From the NCBI GenBank assembly GCA_017979445.1, contig CM030718.1, positions 14,672,760 through 14,736,759 on the forward strand: DNA of 64,000 bases, given 5' to 3'. The translations under genes were made by a program, and so were the position numbers. Each line of letters opens with the position of its first letter. Position 1 is the stretch's first letter. The notes under the pieces were generated by a model that did not search any database, was not told the origin of the DNA, and was given only the letters and a program-made list of their open reading frames with translations. This document shows positions 57,341 through 64,000 of this stretch, piece by piece. This stretch comes from Akebia trifoliata (lineage: Eukaryota; Streptophyta; Magnoliopsida; Ranunculales; Lardizabalaceae).

Positions 57341-57800
57341 CATGCTCGGGTGCTAAATATCCATCAAGAGCATTCTTAATAAGTCCAAAATCTGAAACCT
57401 TAATTAGCTCCCATGTCATCCCTAAGAAGTATATTATATTTGAAGGCTTCAAATCTGTGTGGATGATATTCAACTCTTCTAGCTACTACATCCAATGTAA
57501 TTGAGAATCTCTACTTCTATGAAAGAGAGAGACTTCTCATTCCAATGTCCAATCAACCAAATGCTGACCCAAAGTCCCTTGCAGCATATATATTCCATTC
57601 GTAGATAACAAGACTTTCATTCCCATTGACACAAAAACAATTCAATTTGTTAGAACTCCGATCTCGATCTCCACCTGAAACTCACTCAATCCCTTTGAAA
57701 CCCACATTCCATCCTCATAACAGCTATCCGAGTCCTTCATATTCTAGCCACAACTACGTGATCCTCACAATCTTCAGTTCCAATATTGACTCAAACCAAG
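57341..57800 (-). pseudogene. Receptor-like kinase pseudogene fragment (TMK-like)
   Basis: Reading leftward, the minus strand gives TRIAVMRMECG (ATP-binding A-V-K motif with K changed to M), then SKGLSEFQVEIE, then NESLVIYEWN (hinge, normally LVYEYM), then IHTDLKPSNII (catalytic loop HRDLKPSN, R to T), then KVSDFGLIKNALDG (DFG) and YLAPEH (APE). The order and wording fit the cytoplasmic kinase domain of TMK-type leucine-rich-repeat receptor kinases. Frames shift at least three times, the activation loop is shortened and no extracellular part is seen, so it is dead. It is in the same orientation as the FKBP-like gene upstream. Confidence 0.75.
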
Positions 57801-58425
57801 TACTAGTGGGACAATTGATTGATTGGCACTTCTCATCTCGAAATACTTATTAAATTCATCTCCATGAAAAATTTAGTCATGGCTTTCCCAGTGGTCTAAA
57901 GATCCATTATCTCCTTTTCTAAAGTAAATGATTAGAAATATTTTCCACCAAACTGTCACTTAATCTAAAGTGAGCTAATGCTACCCTCCCCTCCTAAAAC
58001 ATTAATTGCAGATTCCTGGTTCTTTATAGAAATCTTCTAAGGTGATGTATGTCACCCAAATATTTTAATGAAGTACTATTTTTTATTGGTAAGCCTATTT
58101 ATCAATGAGATTAGTAACTCAGTTATGGCCATTTATGAAAAAACTTACTTTCATCATTTGCGATTAAACTATTTTTTAAATTATTTCTGAAAAAAATAAT
58201 AATATGATATGATGTGCAACCCTAGTGCATTTTACCAGTACTAGGCAAGATACAGAAAAGATCAACTTTGGTCAATCAAAAGCTTACTTTCATTTAAATC
58301 TTAAATTTGGCAAAAAACTAAAAATTCATTCGAATAATTCAAGGTTTTCAAATAACGATTACTTCAAGTTCAAGTAAAACAAAACAACTGATCCAAAACA
58401 TCCACAACACTGTCCATTTTGAATA
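57801..58425. other. Spacer between the kinase pseudogene and the FKBP-like gene
   Basis: AT-rich. If the FKBP-like gene once had PPIase exons they should lie here or beyond, but I see no FKBP motif on the minus strand. Confidence 0.5.
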
Positions 58426-58540
58426 TTATGGTCTTCCATTCTCTTTCATGTTCATCTTCAAGTTCTTTGTCTTCAACTGAATTAATGCAAGATTCCTCCT
58501 GTGCCATAAGAAATAGGAGCATTCACAACTGCTTCTACAA

Positions 58541-58608
<68 letters not shown>

Positions 58609-60620
58609 GGCTCTAAACATAAAATAAATTTAAATAAAAATAATACCTTTCTTGCACATCATCTACTACTTTTTTCTTTGAGCAAATGTCTTCCTCCCTC
58701 ACCTCGTATTTCTTCCTTAGACGTTTGTAACCATGATTCTTCTTTTCAATTCTACGGTGATCTAGAATTGAATGTCAAAATATATTAGCAATCCATAATA
58801 CAGTGTGTTCTATGTATACATGCATATGTCTTATTATATTTTGTGATCATTAAAACTTAAAATGATATTTTTACTAGAATTTGATACAATACAACATATA
58901 CCTGTTTTTAATTTGGATAGAGGAGAAGGAGATTCTCTCTCGATCTTTCCATCATTGATGAAACTGTCCTCGTAGTCGTAATCATCATCTCTATTGTCAT
59001 AATCCTCACTAATATCTTCCCCGTAAGAGTCACTAAACCGTATTTGTAAATGAAAAAATAATAATAATAAAACCTTTAATTTAAATATATAAAAAAATCA
59101 TAAAGTCTAAACATCTAAAAATTATGAAGGAAAATTTATATTAATAAATTGATCAATGATCTATTAAATTTTAGATATAATTAAAAAGACTGGAGCATAC
59201 TTATCATCTTCATAAACGCTAGAGTGAGGACTTTCTTTGAATTGCGAAGGATGGCCATTGAGTTTTTTATAGTAACCAGTAAGATAAATGCTTCTAGTTC
59301 CACTAACTGAAAAAATTACTTGTTCCTTCTCCTCAAACTCTACATGTATGGAACATGTTTCGACCTTCTCAGGCAACAATGAACATAAAAGAAAAGGACT
59401 ATTATACCCTACTTTGCATTGAATCGCACTGCTCCTTGTAGATGTACTATTGTGATGTGATAATGTTGCCTATGAAATGAATAGGTACCCTTTTCAATTA
59501 GAACAAATAAAATTAAATAAACATTAATATGTGTGTGACATCTAAATGAATACACCTACTTGAGTAATACAAAGTCTTCCTTTATTACTATCGTATAGAT
59601 GCGTGTATTGTCTTTCCGGCTTCAGTTTGACACCTGAAGAATAAAATAGGCAGAAAAGTTATATTTCTTCTAACCCAAGTTAAATTGTGGAATGATTGAT
59701 CCTATTGTTTTTCAATAATATAGATATTGAGAGAGAGAGAGAGAGGTCAGGTTTCCCAGCTTGGGACGTTTGGTCCTGCCACAATGAATGAGCCTTTCTC
59801 AATGAGACCAAAATATATATATGTCAAAGCTGCTAATGTGTTTTGAACCCATTATCCATCACTCAACAATACAACTCCTTACCAACTCTAACCGCCAGTT
59901 TTGGGTATATCATGTATCAATCAAAATAGATTATATAACCTTTCAAAAACAAACTATTATCTCAAGCTAATTAACAAAGAACAATCTTTAGTGATTGAAG
60001 GCCAAATTTGAAGTATAAAATAAAATAAAATAAATCCAAGCTAGATAATTATTCTAAATTGAAATAAGGAGAGCTACCTTCCATACATATTATATAGTGC
60101 TGGAAATCTAGAATTCCTTCCTATCATGAATAGTAAAATTTAGATAAAAAGAACTTCCCTAACTATTGTGTGAAATCACAACCTATATTAAATCAATTAT
60201 ATACTCATTAGATTTAACTAACTTTTCAACCCAAAATAAAATACCATGTGTATGAACACGATGAGGAATTTTCCAACTCCAACAAAATTATAATATAGTA
60301 ACATCGCAAAATTGGCAACCTATATTATTTGTTTCTTCCAATCTCTTGGATCTCAAAAAGAAAAATACAAAAGGAAAAAAAAAAATTAAGAATAATATAA
60401 CATGGATTTGAGTTCGATATCCTTATTGAAGGTCACTATAAAACAAGAGTTTATATTTCTTATAATAAAATACACTAAAATTACAAGTTTGATTTGACCT
60501 ACACACACAACACAAGTCTTTCATGGAAAATATTAACAATTTTTTTTTAAAGATGCATGTTTAATATATATACCTAAGAAGTCATGACTTTCAACAAGAA
60601 GACTTACCCCAAAAAGCCAT
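58426..60620 (-). CDS. FKBP43/53-like nucleoplasmin-domain gene, 5' part, six predicted exons
   Basis: Plant FKBP43/FKBP53 are nuclear histone chaperone-prolyl isomerases with an N-terminal nucleoplasmin-like domain, an acidic region and a C-terminal PPIase. Here the exons on the minus strand are 60620-60608, 59633-59560, 59469-59201, 59032-58902, 58761-58647 and perhaps 58534-58426. All introns have GT...AG ends and the joins keep frame. Exon 1 gives MAFW. Exon 2 continues GVKLKPERQYTHLYDS, exon 3 CSLLPEKVETCSIHVEFEE and FSVSGTRSIYLTGYY. Exon 4 is strongly acidic (SYGEDISEDYDNRDDD). Exon 5 is lysine/arginine-rich and looks like a nuclear localisation region. The sixth exon stops early. The model is 236 residues against roughly 450-600 usual for the family, and no PPIase domain is visible. 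The split of exons fits the family, but the last exon is uncertain. It could be a truncated gene, a recent pseudogene, or a short chaperone-only protein. Confidence 0.8.
58548..58609. repeat. (GT)n(GA)n microsatellite
   Basis: About 20 GT units followed by about 11 GA units, within predicted intron 5 of the FKBP-like gene. On the gene strand it reads (TC)n(AC)n just before the last acceptor. Open frames across it are artefacts. Confidence 0.95.
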
Positions 60621-61207
60621 TGTCGTTGGATGCAATTTTGGAACTACAGTCGTTAGTAAATGGTAGAATAAACTGCTCCTTCTTAAGAACATACTTCCCA
60701 TAATGTGACCCTTGGAATACCTCACAGTTACGATAGTTCCCAAGAAGTCAAAGCTCACTTATTGGAGTTCCTGTCTTCAATTACAAGGCTTCTATTACAT
60801 GCACTGCGTTGGAAAATATTAAATACAAGCCACCCAACAGCATGCATTTCCAAATTGACTAGGTTGAGTTTTCGAGTTGACTCAGTGAGTTGGTTTGCAC
60901 GAGTTTAAAAGCAATTTGATTCGAAACTCGGTTGAGTCCAGTTAACTCACTTTGTTTATTGTTCGGCTGATTAAATAAGGAAGACAATTGGATCTAAGGA
61001 TGAAAAATTAAGACAGCTGCTATTGCCACCCCAACTTTTACTTATTACTTCCAATTTCTTAAATTATTTATCGCACCTCGAGTTATTAATCAACAATACA
61101 AAAGTTATAACATTCATTTAAACAATTCAGTAGTTCATCACAATTACGATTAGCTAGGCTCATAAAATCCTAAACCTAAAAAATATATTAAAAAAATAGA
61201 AATGTGA
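60621..61207. other. Region upstream of the FKBP-like gene
   Basis: It should contain the promoter and 5' UTR of the minus-strand gene. I see no convincing TATA box. 'attgccaccccaacttttac' at about 61024 is a stray copy of the left end of the MITE at 61208. Confidence 0.45.
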
Positions 61208-61315
61208 GAGAGAGCTCTTATTGGCACCCCAACTTTTACTTATTCTCAATCATTCACTTCTTTTTTTAAAATTAGGGTAAAATGAGTAAAAGTTGGCGTG
61301 CCAATAGCAACTCTC
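61208..61315. mobile_element. Small MITE with about 36-bp terminal inverted repeats
   Basis: The left end (gagagctcttattggcaccc, then caacttttacttatt) and the reverse complement of the right end (gagagttgctattggcacgc, then caacttttactcatt) match at about 85%. The total is about 108 bases, noncoding. The family is not assigned. Confidence 0.65.
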
Positions 61316-61494
61316 AAGATTAAATAGGATTATTGGAATAGGGAGTGTCGATGGGTAGGGTTTATTTCGGTTCTAAAATAGGTGAAACCAAAATCGGGAT
61401 CACCAAGAATAATGGATACACATGGGTTTTGTAGATGCAAAAACTTGCACTACCTCGAGGTTGTAAGGACAACCTCTCATGCTCCAAGGTTCCA

Positions 61495-62405
61495 CTATTT
61501 GATTGTATCCAGAGTAATCATCCATAAGGATAGCCTTTCATACCCCAAGGTTGCATCAATCTGTGGAAGATGAAAGATGTCCCTTGGGCAGGCCTTGTTT
61601 AAATTTGTAAAATTGAAGCATACACTTACCCTTTCGTCGTTTTTAGGGATAGACACTATGTTGGCAATCCACTTGCGGTATTTCATTTCCTTGATGAACC
61701 AGACCTCCAGCAGCTTTCCAACCTCACCATGGATTCCTTGCATAGCCAATCTTCTTTGTTTCTATCAGACCGGTCGAATTGTTAAATCGACATTCAACTT
61801 GTGGCATGCCACCTGAGGATCGATGCCTCTCATATCCTCAAGTGAATACATCCAGGTTAGCTTTGAAGAAACGAATCAATGCTCTTGATCTTCCTTCGAT
61901 AATGACCCATCGATGACCATTGTAACTATGTAGCCAACCTTCTTTGTTTCTATCGGACCAATCGAATTGTTGGATCCACATTCAACTCATGGCATGCCAC
62001 CCAAGGATTGATGCTTGGCATATCCCCAAGCAAATACATCCCGGAAGTAACCAATTGATGACCGTTGTATGTTCTCTGTCATCCCTAACATTTACTTTTT
62101 CTACTACTGCAACCATGTTTAACAGATGTTCGAGATATAAATACTATTGTTGGGGGTGCCTTCTTTTCTCTTCTGTTGCTTAACCTCTTTGGGTCCTCTT
62201 CCTCCCTTCAAAGTGGTAGCAAAGAATCTCATTGACATCTCTTGGTCCCCCCGTATTTCTATTGTATTTTTCTTATTGGGGAATCTGGTCACCTGATGAT
62301 AGGTAGAGGGGATTGTCATAATGTTGTGAATGTTAGCCCCGATTTCATGGTAGATCTAAAATCCCTTTTTCGAAGCTCTTGAAGTAATCCACTTTGTCTT
62401 CAACA
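61495..62405 (-). pseudogene. Ty3/gypsy pol remnant: protease-RT linker and RT start
   Basis: The minus strand has STYHQVTRFPNKKNTIEIRG and DQEMSMRFFATTLKG near 62170-62310, the usual segment between protease and RT. Next comes MYSLEDMRGIDPQVACHKLN near 61800-61860. 61495-61749 is open with EVGKLLEVWFIKEM, WIANIVSIP and NLNKACPRDIFHLPQIDA (RT fingers). The rest of RT is missing. A block of about 184 bases is duplicated inside (61755-61850 against 61939-62034). Confidence 0.8.
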
Positions 62406-62439
62406 CGTTTCTTATAGTTAGAAAACGTGACCCACGAAC

Positions 62440-62753
62440 AGATCCGAGTGTGGCAACTAACCAAGACGTGAACAAGTGCTTGATGGAAGTCTTGATCAAA
62501 ATTGGTTATATTTAGCTTTGTTTGGTCCTCAAACTTATCACTCTCTCAATCTCTCCTTTAGTCTACATCATCTATTAGAGTGAATCTGAGTTTTAGAAGT
62601 GCCAATCAAGATAGAAAAACCGTAGTGAAAGAGTGTGAAAATCAATGGCTAGAGGTATGTTTTTTTTATATAATTTGTGGGTATTTCCAGATTACAATTC
62701 TCCTTAAGTTTTTATTTCCGCAATTTTGAGAATCGACTTTCAGTTAATTAACA
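62440..62753 (+). repeat. 3' end of an LTR (left boundary uncertain)
   Basis: The sequence ends ttaattaaca directly before a tRNA-Met primer site, as a 5' LTR would. No second copy lies in the window, so the start is a guess. Confidence 0.4.
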
Positions 62754-62754
62754 T

Positions 62755-62767
62755 TTGGTATCAGAGC
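62755..62767 (+). promoter_or_regulatory. Primer binding site (tRNA-iMet)
   Basis: TTGGTATCAGAGC is a perfect match to the common plant retrotransposon primer site, one base after a CA-ending sequence. Confidence 0.7.
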
Positions 62768-64000
62768 ATTAAAAAACCTCTACCTTGATATTGTTATGCA
62801 TTCGAAGTTAGGTAATTCTCTGTTTTGGTCGAAATTTTATTTTAAAATTTTAGTTTGATGCAAATTGGAGTTAGAAATCATTGAGAAATTAGACTTCTAA
62901 ATTTTATGTGCTTTTAAATTATAATTTTGGCATTAAAATGATATTTTGAATTGTGTTTTAGCTGCTAGGTTGTGTCGAAATCAGGTTGACAGGATCTGGT
63001 TGAAGGTTGAAGACGAGCAATTTATATAAATAAAAATAAAACTAAATAAATAAATTCTAAAAATTTAGGCATTTATTTAGAAACATGCTTACTTTTTATT
63101 TTATTATTTATTTATTTATGCATGTGATATTTAGTTTGTTTAATTATATGCATTTTATTATAATAATAATAATAATAAAATTTAATTAAGATTGTGCAAA
63201 ACCTAAGTTAATTATCCTCATATTTATATATTTGCATAAATTAATTATTCTACTTAAATTAATTATACAAAATTTTGGATGAGTATATATGGTTTGAAAG
63301 CATGTAATTAAGTGATATGCATAATACATAGTTTATAAATTATGCAATATTTATGCTAAAAATATTGTTTTGCATAATATTAAGTTTAATTATGTAATTT
63401 ATTAAGTTTTATTATGAGAATAATTAAGTGCATAAGATTAAGATAATATACATTTAATTATAGTTAAACTATGCAATATACGAATATTCTTATAAAACTT
63501 AAATTATGTCTAAGTGATTCATATAATTTTAGTTAATTAGAGAAAAACGACAGCATCTTTAATTAAATAAAATTATAATTAATTACGATCACATAAAGTA
63601 AATTTAAACATTAATTGTAGTTAATTATTATTAATATAATAAATTTTATCTCATAATTTTTTTTACTATATTTAGATAATTAATTAGGATAAAATATCAA
63701 ATTAATCATAACTTACCCACAGGAATTATGAATTACGTAAATAATTTAATAGTTTTATCATAAAGTTAATTAAAGATAGAAATTATCAAACTATATCATA
63801 ATATATCCTTAAGATTTATGAATTAAGTAAAATAGTTTGATATATTACATCATAAATAATAAATGAATCTTATTGAATTAAAGATTTAGCCCACAGGCAA
63901 TATTTATGTCATTAAATTCATCCTTAAGCATGTTTTACATTGGTAAAATATGAAATTTTCATTTAGGTCTCAATTTTAACATAAACATGTAATTTTTTAA
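62768..64000 (+). other. Very AT-rich DNA, presumed 5' UTR of the element starting at 62755
   Basis: No open frame of note. 'ttaattatg'-type motifs are frequent. The element's coding region, if any, lies beyond the window. Confidence 0.4.

Noticed and set aside
58419..58620. Open frames with (VC)n/(TH)n tails
   Set aside because: These are translations of the GT/GA microsatellite.

Overview
The window is nuclear DNA of a flowering plant, probably a eudicot. It is AT-rich and intergenic in character, and is dominated by nested, decayed Ty3/gypsy LTR retrotransposons. Plant hallmarks are Ogre/Tat-type elements primed by a tRNA-Arg-like site, chromoviruses with chromodomain remnants, the 3' end of a plant 25S rRNA, a PRA1 gene fragment, a receptor-kinase pseudogene and an FKBP43/53-like gene start. 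I cannot name the species. There is one 100-N assembly gap at 15259-15358.

Layout. (1) 1-9851: a tandem chromovirus array, LTR-internal-LTR-internal-LTR, plus strand, both internal copies dead. The first 13 bases match the polypurine tract that precedes the middle LTR, so the array probably continues upstream of the window. (2) 9852-14912: fragments of other chromoviruses, a 172-bp tandem repeat, and four 147-149-bp tandem units carrying a tRNA-like A-box/B-box head. (3) 14913-15258: a 45S rDNA piece on the minus strand (25S 3' end plus downstream spacer), cut by the gap. (4) 15440-46322: a large Ogre/Tat-like element on the minus strand (called B here), with 5' LTR, tRNA-Arg primer site, ORF1, gag, protease, RT, two RNase H domains, DD35E integrase and part of the 3' LTR. 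(5) Inserted in B between ORF1 and gag, at 26054-40733, is a second Ogre-like element on the plus strand (called A), flanked by the 5-bp duplication ggacc. A lost most of its coding capacity but kept its leader. It captured part of a PRA1 gene, duplicated a 3.4-kb internal block in tandem, and carries a 21-copy 34-bp minisatellite in its 3' UTR. (6) 46323-56114: AT-rich DNA with a hAT-like TIR element, a 1.4-kb duplicated segment, a large LTR-like stretch and a 247-bp palindrome. (7) 57341-60620, minus strand: a TMK-type receptor kinase pseudogene, and upstream of it a well-preserved 5' part of an FKBP43/53-like gene with coding exons and consensus splice sites but no visible PPIase domain. 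(8) 61208-64000: a small MITE, a Ty3/gypsy pol remnant, and an LTR end with a tRNA-Met primer site.

Relative age by eye: the B LTR pair differs at roughly 10-12% of sites, the A LTR pair at roughly 4-5%, and the two 3.4-kb blocks inside A only at three or so homopolymer lengths. This gives the order B, then A into B, then duplication inside A (or an assembly artefact). The only candidate for a functional host gene is the FKBP-like one. Everything else is mobile-element or pseudogene DNA, and no retroelement here has an intact polyprotein.
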